In this document: piece by piece, positions 51,177-59,392 of the stretch
How the letters are laid out: each line of letters starts with the position of its first letter
Numbering within the stretch: position 1 is the first letter of the stretch
Assembly (NCBI GenBank): GCA_963626555.1
Contig: CAVFXQ010000007.1
Span: 6,061-70,060, forward strand
Direction of reading: 5' to 3'
Source of the DNA: UBA1181 sp963626555
GTDB lineage: Bacteria > Bacteroidota > Bacteroidia > Bacteroidales > Paludibacteraceae
Length of the DNA: 64,000 nucleotides
The notes under the pieces: model-generated
The model's database searches: none
Told to the model about the DNA's origin: nothing
Seen by the model: the letters and a program-made list of their open reading frames with translations, nothing else
Program-made: the position numbers and the translations under genes

Positions 51177-54100
51177 TTATTTCTTGATAAAGAGTCTATT
51201 ATATCCTACACCTTCAACCACAACATTCAGGTTATAAACTCCTGAAGGCCAACTCTCAACATTGATAGTAAAGTTTCCATTCATCGTCGCCTGAGACCAT
51301 TTCCTTCCCAAATGGTCAAACACTGTCACCAACGACCTGTTTTCTCCATCCCCAACAATAACATTCAAGACATCTTCAACAGGATTTGGATAGAACTGTA
51401 CATATTTCTCATCTACTACACTCAAGACTTCGTCAGTAGAAGACTCTTTCGCGCATTTTAATGACAACGATCCATTTGCTTCCCCAGGTGTAGGCAAATA
51501 GATAACCTCCTCATTCGTTGTACTGTCGCAAGCGGGTTTGTAGACAACCCAAGTGTCACTATTATCATCTTCGCGACCGTATGACTCATTTTGACCTAAA
51601 GGAGAATAGATGGCAACATCCACATAGTTGTCTAAATCACATCCATTGTATATATAGATGGTAGACTCTTCCACTGAATTTGACAATTTGAAGTCGACAT
51701 GGTTGAAACCTCTATATGGCTTATTATCAGCCCACAAAACAAAGTGCGCACCCGGAGCCAATTTTGTTTCATTATATCCGTATGGAATCTGGCTTTTCTT
51801 CGGCTTCGCCTGATTATCCGTGAGATAGAGACCTGCCAAATTGATAGTGTCTTTTCCATTATTATAAATTTCAAACCAGTCTGGATGTTTACCATACTCA
51901 TCGACGATAGAGGTGGTCGAATCATTAGACGGACCAACTTCTGAGATAAGAAGGTCTATGGTTGGACAACTTGTCAATTTCTCGAAATTTGCTTTGATGG
52001 TTTTGTCCTCCGTCAAAGTCGTAATCAAAATAGGTTCTGTCAAGCCGTCTACCGTTCCACCTTCATAGGCTGCACTTGCAGTCATCTTAAAAGTCAGATC
52101 AGATGAAGACGCACTATTTTGGTGAATCTCTACCGCAATTGTATTCGTTCCACTCACCAAGATCTCAGATAAATCGGATGCTGTTAGTTTAAACGACAAC
52201 TCCTCATCGTTTTTATAGTCGTCTGCCAACGTTGAATAAACAGCATCACCGCTAATATTAGCACGCTTTACCTCTTTTCCGTTAATGTAGATGATAAAGG
52301 CATCATCATACACGATGTTGAAATTAAGATACTGCAAACCAGACAAAGAAGAAAGGTTGAAAGTATTTCTGAAGTAAGCAGTAATAGGTTTATTAGAGTT
52401 ATCCGAGCCATAGTCCAACACCGTGTTGTAAGACGTATTCGAACTTGCATACCCGAACTTTCCGTACCCCTCACTCCATTTCTCATCATCAAAGGAAGTG
52501 GCAGCCCAGTTCGTATTGCTAAATCCTGTTGCAGGATAATAGTATTTCCAAAGCGAAGTACCCGATAACAAAGAAGTAGACACGGTACCATCCCCTAAAT
52601 CCCAATGACTAAACTTATAACCGACTGGGGCGATAGCCTCTAATTTCAACTGTTTGCCAGAGAAATATTTTCCACTAAATGAAGATGCATTAACCAACTC
52701 ATCATTCATCATAAAGTGTACCCCATCCACATTAGCAGAGAAATCCAATGCTATCAAATCTCCTAATCCATAGTAACTCTGCAAATAAGAATACATATAC
52801 GAAGGTCGATTTTTTGCAAACTCTATCATGCTATTCGCTTTTGAAAGAGAAGACAAATCATTATTATAGTCGAACGAAGCACAATACTCATCTTTCACCA
52901 AGGCGAGAACCGAATCCCAAACAGCCTGCACTCTATCATTAGTGAAAGTTGTACCTAAATGAATCAAGTTTCTGTTCAAGAATTTCTCTTTGAACACTTC
53001 ATTCTGCATCAAATGTTTGAAAAGCGTTGTCTTCCACGCCGACTCACTATCAAACACATACGAAGTACCCGATTTTGTACCATTCGCCCAGTTGACCTTC
53101 GAACCCGTACCCGTACACCACTCAATGGAATTCATAGTTACATCACAGTAGTTCGTTGCATACGAATCGTAAAGACCTAAACCAAAATCGCTATCAAAAA
53201 TTATCCAACGGAAACGTCCATTATCTTTCTCTCTCCACAACTTGCAGTTATTACCAGGCCAATCAGTATTAACAATGAAATGCTCATAAATATTGTAATC
53301 GATGTACTCATTCATATCCATATAAGTAGCCATCGTCTCATAGTAATTAGCAGCAGTTGGAGAAGCCGACTCGCAGAATGAAATCATAGCATTATAGACA
53401 GACGCATCGCCCGATGTAGCCTCAACTTTATTGACATTCGTGAGCTTTAGCACATCTAAGTTTTCTTCGTCAATTCCGTAGTTAGCCTCGACAAAATCGG
53501 CATTGCTACGTTCACGTAGTCCCATCAATCCCTTGTATTCACCATTGATATAGTAGGCAACTGGTTGATAAGCTTGATAGTCTACTGCCATCATCTTAGC
53601 CAATGAAGTCATATAACCATCACGACAACGCACCCATTGAGGGTCAAACGCATTTCCACCGTTACGAATATGTATACTCTTGTATTCATTGTTTGGTTTG
53701 TCTGCAAAGAAAGTGTAATTGAGAATTTCATTTCCAGAGCCCAGTTTCTTACCTGCTTTCAATTTAAAAGATTTCACGTCATATCCACGAGAACATCCAC
53801 CCATCACAGCGACTTCCGCCTCATGAGATATTACCTGAGCACCATCCACTATATACTCAAATGAGACAGGACGTTTCCAATCTTGCATAAAATTAGCCAA
53901 GCCCGTACCTAAACAAGAGGACGTTATCGCCGCTCCATTCGTGCCTTTTACACAAATCCCATAGGTATCGTCATTCATCCATTTATCATCCATTGCCAAC
54001 GAGATGATAGGCAGTGTAAATCCATTGCAACTTGAATGTTTTGTATCAGAAAATATAAAAGAACCTGTCGTGATTTCACTTGAGAGATATCCATCGGCAT

Positions 54101-54803
54101 ACGCTTTCGCACGAATCACTTTATTCGAAGAAAGTTTTATTGCCGAAGTATATTTTGTAGACGAGGTGTTTGGCTCAGTACCATCTGTGGTATAATAAAT
54201 AGTAGCACCTGTGGTTGAAGTTGAAATCGTCAACGAACCAGACGCAGAGACAAGGCCTGGAGTTACACCCGAAAAAGTAGGTTTCGCCACACGTTTATCT
54301 GTCAGATTTGCAAATCCGACAGAGTTTTTTGCCAAGGGTGTTGGTTCCATATACCCATCTGGTCCATACGCTACATGTACCTGCATAGGAGGAAAAGTCA
54401 ACGTTGAGACTTGAGTGCCACTTGCATTATAAAGGAATAAATTTCCTCCGTCAGAATCCAACTTATAGGGAGAATGACCTGAAATTGTACTCTCATCAAA
54501 GAAAATCAACTTGTAACCATTCGCAGGTACGACAATAGACTCACCGATTGTCCACGTCCACTTTGGCGAATACACACCCTTGCTGGTTCTCTTCTCGTGA
54601 ACCAACTTATAGCCGTTCAAATCGACCGAAGAGCTACCAGAATTATAGAACTCTACATATCCTAAAAAATTATATGTATTCGTCTCATCCATGTAAGTTG
54701 AGATGTTGCACGGCATCACCTCATTGATCGAGACAGCAGAATAGCCGAACTGCACAGCTATAGAGAACACTCCTGCCCATAATATTCTTCTCAGTTTACC
54801 CAT
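51177..54803 (-). CDS. T9SS type A surface protein with lamin-tail and CotH kinase domains
   Basis: The protein has 1208 residues and a signal peptide (about 1-22). Residues 22-165 are a lamin-tail-like domain (VSINEVMPCN ... FLGYVEFYNSGSSSVDLNGYKL). A chitobiase C-terminal-like segment spans about 175-250 (ATIYYTTDGTEPNTSS). A CotH-like kinase domain follows at about 255-650, with LRERSNADFVEANYG and RFRWIIFDSDFGLGLYDSYA. After a beta-rich region comes a second lamin-tail domain (LLISEVGPSNDSTTSIVDEYG ... WFEIYNNG). The end has a T9SS type A sorting domain (VQFYPNPVEDVLNVI ... GVYNLNVVVEG). CotH proteins phosphorylate coat proteins in Bacillus; for surface proteins in Bacteroidota the target is not known. 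Confidence 0.86.
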   Translation of the reverse strand: MGKLRRILWAGVFSIAVQFGYSAVSINEVMPCNISTYMDETNTYNFLGYVEFYNSGSSSVDLNGYKLVHEKRTSKGVYSPKWTWTIGESIVVPANGYKLIFFDESTISGHSPYKLDSDGGNLFLYNASGTQVSTLTFPPMQVHVAYGPDGYMEPTPLAKNSVGFANLTDKRVAKPTFSGVTPGLVSASGSLTISTSTTGATIYYTTDGTEPNTSSTKYTSAIKLSSNKVIRAKAYADGYLSSEITTGSFIFSDTKHSSCNGFTLPIISLAMDDKWMNDDTYGICVKGTNGAAITSSCLGTGLANFMQDWKRPVSFEYIVDGAQVISHEAEVAVMGGCSRGYDVKSFKLKAGKKLGSGNEILNYTFFADKPNNEYKSIHIRNGGNAFDPQWVRCRDGYMTSLAKMMAVDYQAYQPVAYYINGEYKGLMGLRERSNADFVEANYGIDEENLDVLKLTNVNKVEATSGDASVYNAMISFCESASPTAANYYETMATYMDMNEYIDYNIYEHFIVNTDWPGNNCKLWREKDNGRFRWIIFDSDFGLGLYDSYATNYCDVTMNSIEWCTGTGSKVNWANGTKSGTSYVFDSESAWKTTLFKHLMQNEVFKEKFLNRNLIHLGTTFTNDRVQAVWDSVLALVKDEYCASFDYNNDLSSLSKANSMIEFAKNRPSYMYSYLQSYYGLGDLIALDFSANVDGVHFMMNDELVNASSFSGKYFSGKQLKLEAIAPVGYKFSHWDLGDGTVSTSLLSGTSLWKYYYPATGFSNTNWAATSFDDEKWSEGYGKFGYASSNTSYNTVLDYGSDNSNKPITAYFRNTFNLSSLSGLQYLNFNIVYDDAFIIYINGKEVKRANISGDAVYSTLADDYKNDEELSFKLTASDLSEILVSGTNTIAVEIHQNSASSSDLTFKMTASAAYEGGTVDGLTEPILITTLTEDKTIKANFEKLTSCPTIDLLISEVGPSNDSTTSIVDEYGKHPDWFEIYNNGKDTINLAGLYLTDNQAKPKKSQIPYGYNETKLAPGAHFVLWADNKPYRGFNHVDFKLSNSVEESTIYIYNGCDLDNYVDVAIYSPLGQNESYGREDDNSDTWVVYKPACDSTTNEEVIYLPTPGEANGSLSLKCAKESSTDEVLSVVDEKYVQFYPNPVEDVLNVIVGDGENRSLVTVFDHLGRKWSQATMNGNFTINVESWPSGVYNLNVVVEGVGYNRLFIKK

Positions 54804-54875
54804 ACTATACTTTACTACTTTATATCCTTTCTAAAATACTTTGAAGGAAAAACGTTAATTTACGAATATCAAGAT

Positions 54876-54908
54876 GCAAATGTAAATTAAAAAAAAGTGT
54901 TGACGAAA
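54876..54908 (-). promoter_or_regulatory. Promoter of the CotH surface-protein gene
   Basis: On the minus strand TACATTTG (54883-54876) matches TAnnTTTG. TTTC, one base off the TTTG consensus, occurs at 54908-54905 with a 21-bp spacer. The leader to the ATG at 54803 would be about 65 nt. Confidence 0.55.
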
Positions 54909-54952
54909 TTTATATTTTTGTCCGACACTATTTATAAACCAACGAGAAATTG

Positions 54953-54972
54953 GAACGAATCCTTATTCGTTC
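54953..54972 (-). terminator. Hairpin after the SpmAB gene
   Basis: GAACGAAT pairs exactly with ATTCGTTC around a 4-nt loop, 3 bp beyond the SpmAB stop at 54976. The T-run that follows on the minus strand is short and broken, so termination is likely but not certain. Confidence 0.6.
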
Positions 54973-54975
54973 TTG

Positions 54976-56211
54976 CTATCCAAAAAATATATATGCGATG
55001 ATAATAGATGCAATGACACCACCAAAGTCGGCTACCAATCCCGCCGTTACAGCATATCTTGTCTTTTTAATTCCCACCGAACCAAAATAGAGTGCGATGA
55101 TATAAAATGTAGTGTCGGCGGCTCCTTGGAAGAGACAAGAAAGCCTTCCTACGAATGAATCAGCTCCATACGTCTTCATAGCTTCGACCATCATAGCTTT
55201 AGCACCACTTCCACTCAAGGGTTTCATTAACGCAGTGGGCAGTGCATCTACAAACCGTGTGTCTGAAAAAACGAAAGAGAAAACATACTGCAAAATGTTT
55301 ACAAACATATCCATTGCACCAGACGCCCTGAAAACACCAATGCCCACCAACATACCCACAAGGTACGGAAGAATCTTCACAGAAGTCTCAAAACCCGTTT
55401 TAGCTCCATCAATAAATGCCTCATAGACATTAATCCGCTTAATTGCGCCCACTGCCACAAACATCATGATGACGAGGAAAAGAAGAAAATTTCCACCAAT
55501 CTTCGATACTAGAAAAGCCGTCTCACTATCCAACTTTGAGAAACCATACACCAACAACATGATTAGGGATGCCAAACCTAAAATCCAACCCACGACAACC
55601 TTGTTCCAGATATTTAACCGCTGACGAATACCTACATAAAGGATAGCCGTGATAGTGGAGAAAAAAGTAGACACCAACAATGGCACAAAGATATCCGTCG
55701 GATTAGCAGCTCCCATTATGGCACGCTGGGCCAAAATGGTTATGGGGATGATAGTCAAGCCCGATGTATTAAGCGCAAGGAACATAATCTGCGCATTCGA
55801 GGCCTCCTCTTTTTTCGGGTTCAACTCTTGCAGACTGTTCATAGCCTTTAGTCCAATAGGTGTGGCGGCATTATCCAATCCCAACATATTGGCGGCAAAG
55901 TTCATCACCAAATGACCACTTGCAGGATGATTCTTAGGAATTTCAGGGAAGAGTTTCGAGAAAAAAGGTTGTATGATATGAGACAGAAATGAGATTGCGC
56001 CTGCACGCTCTCCTATGTTCATCAATCCCAACCAAAGAATCATTACCCCAGAAAGAGGCAACGCAATATCGATCACAGCAAATTTCGACATTTCGAAGGT
56101 GCTGTTCACAATGCGTTCGAAGACACCAAAGTCATGAAAGAAGAAGAACTGTATCAAGGCGACAATCATCGCCAAGATAAAGAATCCCACCCAAATATAA
56201 TTCAACGCCAT
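54976..56211 (-). CDS. Fused SpmA-SpmB nucleoside-recognition (Gate-domain) membrane protein
   Basis: The protein has 411 residues and about ten membrane helices in two halves. The first contains GLMNIGERAGAISFLSHIIQPFFSKLFP and HLVMNFAANMLGLDNAATPIGLKAM, the SpmA-type Gate motif. The second contains KILPYLVGMLVGIGVFRASGAMD and LPTALMKPLSGSGAKAMMVEAM, as in SpmB. In Bacillus the two proteins are separate and act in spore maturation. In Bacteroidota they are fused and there is no sporulation, so the role is unknown; nucleoside or small-molecule transport is a possibility. The gene is 34 bp after the Wzz-like gene. Confidence 0.88.
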   Translation of the reverse strand: MALNYIWVGFFILAMIVALIQFFFFHDFGVFERIVNSTFEMSKFAVIDIALPLSGVMILWLGLMNIGERAGAISFLSHIIQPFFSKLFPEIPKNHPASGHLVMNFAANMLGLDNAATPIGLKAMNSLQELNPKKEEASNAQIMFLALNTSGLTIIPITILAQRAIMGAANPTDIFVPLLVSTFFSTITAILYVGIRQRLNIWNKVVVGWILGLASLIMLLVYGFSKLDSETAFLVSKIGGNFLLFLVIMMFVAVGAIKRINVYEAFIDGAKTGFETSVKILPYLVGMLVGIGVFRASGAMDMFVNILQYVFSFVFSDTRFVDALPTALMKPLSGSGAKAMMVEAMKTYGADSFVGRLSCLFQGAADTTFYIIALYFGSVGIKKTRYAVTAGLVADFGGVIASIIIAYIFFG

Positions 56212-56245
56212 CTCCTTTTACTATTGTCTTCTAACCAACTGAGAA

Positions 56246-57223
56246 TTATTCGCTTAACGGTTTATTTAAATATCCATAGATTTTCTTTCTGCCACAGTAT
56301 AAACCAGCAATAATTAAACCTCCTATAAATCCAATAACCGCAAATTTAGGAATGACAACCAACCTACGGTTTAATGGTCGAGGATTAATTTCGAATTTCG
56401 AATTGAAGACGACACCATTATCAAAAGTGTTTCTCAATTTTATCAAGGAATATCTTTCAGACTCAAGTGCTAAAATCTCTGGGTGGTAGAGTTTAATCTC
56501 TCTCTCAACCAATACCATCTTGTCGGTCGACAAGTTCACATGTTCCTTGCGCTGAAAATACTCTTTTCTTCGCAACGAATCTAATACGGCTATTTCCTTC
56601 GTTATAGCGTTGATACGCTCGTTCAACATCGCTTTTGACAACTCATTCTCCCTAACTATTTGAGGATTTTGCGAAAAGAAATGATTAAAGCAAGAATCCA
56701 TCCTACTCAACAAATGCTTATCCAAGCAATCGACTACTAAACGAAGTCGATCTGACATTATCACATCTGTTGTATCAGATCCATCAAATGTTTCATTATA
56801 ATTAATCTCATTTGGAGTTCCATCTCCTAAGTAGTCAACATAATAATATGCTTTTACACTCGCGATTTTACGCGCTTCTTCAATAGAAATACCAAAATCT
56901 TTTGCAATCTTATCATAATCACGATATCTACATTGACTATACAATGGATCAATTACATTCTTATAGAAATAAGCATCGTTTAAGTTGATTTTGATTTCAA
57001 CCTCGCCTCGATAAACTTTATGCAAAGAGAAATATACACCAACACCAATACCAATAAGCGTACACAGTCCGACAATAAGCTTCTGTTGATAGGCTAAACG
57101 TCCTAACCAACCGAAGCACGAACCGATTTTTTTTATGAGTGTACAAATTCCTTTCACGATAATCTGCAACAAATCAATAATATTGATTTCTTGTACAGAG
57201 TTTTTTTCATCATTGATATTCAT
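56246..57223 (-). CDS. Wzz-like two-helix coiled-coil membrane protein
   Basis: The protein has 325 residues. A helix at about 48-67 (KLIVGLCTLIGIGVGVYFSL) and another at about 291-310 (FAVIGFIGGLIIAGLYCG) flank a large periplasmic part. That part is rich in Glu/Arg/Leu helices (INAITKEIAVLDSLRRKEYFQRK). This is the topology of polysaccharide chain-length determinants (Wzz). The N-terminal segment also contains a further amphipathic/hydrophobic stretch (about 14-40). The usual Wzz proline-rich end is only partly visible as NPRPLNRRLVVIPK. A Wzz role is an inference from shape; sequence similarity to known families is weak. Confidence 0.6.
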   Translation of the reverse strand: MNINDEKNSVQEINIIDLLQIIVKGICTLIKKIGSCFGWLGRLAYQQKLIVGLCTLIGIGVGVYFSLHKVYRGEVEIKINLNDAYFYKNVIDPLYSQCRYRDYDKIAKDFGISIEEARKIASVKAYYYVDYLGDGTPNEINYNETFDGSDTTDVIMSDRLRLVVDCLDKHLLSRMDSCFNHFFSQNPQIVRENELSKAMLNERINAITKEIAVLDSLRRKEYFQRKEHVNLSTDKMVLVEREIKLYHPEILALESERYSLIKLRNTFDNGVVFNSKFEINPRPLNRRLVVIPKFAVIGFIGGLIIAGLYCGRKKIYGYLNKPLSE

Positions 57224-57239
57224 AATATTTACTTTTTTT

Positions 57240-58595
57240 CTACTTGTGAAGCCAAACTTGCGGATTGAGCAAAGTCTTCTCCTGCCAAACCTGAAAGAAT
57301 AGCGTGGTTTTATTTTTGTTATCCGTCTCCTGATAGATTTTACCTATCGGAGCACCTCTTTTTATATTTTGTCCATTCTTAACATAAAGTTCGGTAAGAT
57401 TGGCATATACCGTCAGGTAATTTCCATGCCGAACAATCACCGCATTGTTACCTCCTGGCACTGAAAAGCATTGCGAAACCGTACCATCATAAACTGCCGA
57501 TGCCTTTGACCCAGGCACTGCAGAAATATAAACACCTTTGTTATTGATAGTTACATCTTTCAGTACAGGATGAGGCTGTTTACCATACTTACCTACGATA
57601 GTTCCTTTTACAGGCCACATCAACAAACCTTTGTTTTTGGCGAATCCTCCAGCTATCACCCTCTCCTCACTTGTCATAGCATAAGAAGACGACGCATTTG
57701 ATTTTGACGAAGTAGTTTTACTATTGTTAGCCGTTTGCTGTGTAGTCGATTTAGAACTTGTGCTATTTTTTTTTGAAGAGGCTGCTTTCTGTGCGGCCAA
57801 TTTTCGTTGACGCTCGGCAGCAGCTGCCGCCTGCCTTGCGATGATGTCTTGAATTTTTTGGTTCAGATTGTCTGCCGAAATTTGTTGTTTTCGCAGCTCG
57901 GATTTCAATTCTTTCTCGTGAAGCCTCAACGATTCCACCAAATTGCTTTTCTGTTGTTTCTGACGCAAAGCGTATACTTTTTCCTGCTCCTGCTGTTTCA
58001 ACAAAGACTCTGTCTTCTGTTTAATCAATTTAATTTCATCACGTCGCACTTGAATATCGCTCTTTGTTTTCTGTAACGAGATAGATTGCTGCTTACGCAT
58101 TTCTGCCAAATCGGACAAATATTGAAAACGACGATACCCCTCCTGAAAACTTTTACTTGACAACAAAAAAAGATACTTATCCTGTCGATTTTTCGTGATG
58201 TATGCGTAATAAACCATATCCGCATATTTCTTGCGCATCTCATCATACTGTTTCGATAGTTTCTGCACACTTTGATTAAGCGAGTCAATCTGGCCTTGAT
58301 ATGTCTCTATCTCTTTTGAGCGATGGTTTATTTCAACATCACGTTGTTCTATATCCACATTCAACTTCTCCAAATCTTGAAGCAATTGTTTTGTGCTCTT
58401 TCGTGTGTCAGATAATTTTTTATCTGTCTTACTTATCTGATTCTTTAATTGTTTTTGCTGATTTTTTAAAGTTTTAATATCCTCACTCTTAGAAGCGGCA
58501 ACTGAAAAAAAGGCACACTCAAAATCGTGAAGCAAGAAAAATCCCACTTCCAACAGAATCATTGCCACAATTATATGCTTCAACTGTTGTCTCAC
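57240..58595 (-). CDS. EnvC-like septal amidase activator (degenerate LytM)
   Basis: The protein has 451 residues. An N-terminal membrane segment or signal (about 7-30) is followed by long coiled coils (about 35-265). A Ser/Ala/Lys-rich linker and a C-terminal LytM/M23 domain (about 330-451) come next. Three of the usual zinc ligands are absent: where enzymes have H-x-G-x-D this has NNKGVYI, and where they have Y-A-H the sequence reads VYANL. This means it does not cut peptidoglycan itself. In E. coli EnvC has the same plan and activates AmiA/AmiB at the septum. The gene overlaps the DUF4292 gene by 4 bp. Confidence 0.88.
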   Translation of the reverse strand: MRQQLKHIIVAMILLEVGFFLLHDFECAFFSVAASKSEDIKTLKNQQKQLKNQISKTDKKLSDTRKSTKQLLQDLEKLNVDIEQRDVEINHRSKEIETYQGQIDSLNQSVQKLSKQYDEMRKKYADMVYYAYITKNRQDKYLFLLSSKSFQEGYRRFQYLSDLAEMRKQQSISLQKTKSDIQVRRDEIKLIKQKTESLLKQQEQEKVYALRQKQQKSNLVESLRLHEKELKSELRKQQISADNLNQKIQDIIARQAAAAAERQRKLAAQKAASSKKNSTSSKSTTQQTANNSKTTSSKSNASSSYAMTSEERVIAGGFAKNKGLLMWPVKGTIVGKYGKQPHPVLKDVTINNKGVYISAVPGSKASAVYDGTVSQCFSVPGGNNAVIVRHGNYLTVYANLTELYVKNGQNIKRGAPIGKIYQETDNKNKTTLFFQVWQEKTLLNPQVWLHK

Positions 58596-59392
58596 TGCTT
58601 ACCCTTCAACAAATTTTGCAACTCACTAAATGACAGTTGCTGATATCCTGACGGAACCTTATTTGAGAAGTTCATCGTCTGATCTACATCTATCCGTTTA
58701 TGCGTCATCACAAATCTCATTGTATGATGCACATCCTTCTGAACTATAAATTCCATCTTCATTGGGAAGGCTCTGCCATTCACATCTCCCACAAAGTTAT
58801 AATTATTCAAGCGAATAGAGCCGTCCGCGTTCTGCAATAACGCCGACTGCAACCGTTTATCCTTATCTATTGTGAATTCTTGTAATATGTTTTTATTAGA
58901 ATGACGCAATATTTGAACATCGCCCATATTCTGCACATTAAAATCCTTCTGATCTGCAGCCTTCTCGTTTTCATACACGAAAAGTTCATTGCATAGCGCA
59001 GCCTGCAGCGTGTGATAGTTCACCTCCACATTAGCATCCTTTCTCAACTGCTCGTAGGTTGTCTGATAATATCTTTTGTTCATTCTATCAACCACCAACA
59101 TCTCATCATTCGAGAAAGACATACGAGCCACTTCCACACCAGCAAAAGGTTGAACAGATAAAACAATCAGACTGTCCTTTCGAATCCGAATCTGACCGTT
59201 CACAGATAACAACTGTTGCTCTCCCATTGAAATAGAGAATTGCGTCTTTATAGAAAGATTTAAAAAATCCTTTTCTATCGTAGTTTTTTCAACGACAACA
59301 TTCTTGTGAGAACTACACCCCCAAAAACCTACTGTCAAAAAGGCAATGGCAAAAATAATGAATAAACACTGCTTAGAAATCCTATTCAACAT
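58592..59392 (-). CDS. DUF4292 lipoprotein (LolB-like)
   Basis: The protein has 266 residues. The signal ends at the lipobox with Cys26 (TVGFWGCSSHKN), so it is a lipoprotein. The mature part is mostly beta strands (FLNLSIKTQFSISMGEQQLLSVNGQIRIRKDSLIVLSVQPF, then FAGVEVARMSFSNDEMLVVDR). This pattern resembles LolA/LolB half-barrels. DUF4292 members are thought to take the place of LolB in the outer membrane of Bacteroidota; this is inference by fold. It overlaps the upstream TPR gene by 11 bp and the EnvC gene by 4 bp, so it is in one operon. Confidence 0.82.
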   Translation of the reverse strand: MLNRISKQCLFIIFAIAFLTVGFWGCSSHKNVVVEKTTIEKDFLNLSIKTQFSISMGEQQLLSVNGQIRIRKDSLIVLSVQPFAGVEVARMSFSNDEMLVVDRMNKRYYQTTYEQLRKDANVEVNYHTLQAALCNELFVYENEKAADQKDFNVQNMGDVQILRHSNKNILQEFTIDKDKRLQSALLQNADGSIRLNNYNFVGDVNGRAFPMKMEFIVQKDVHHTMRFVMTHKRIDVDQTMNFSNKVPSGYQQLSFSELQNLLKGKQ

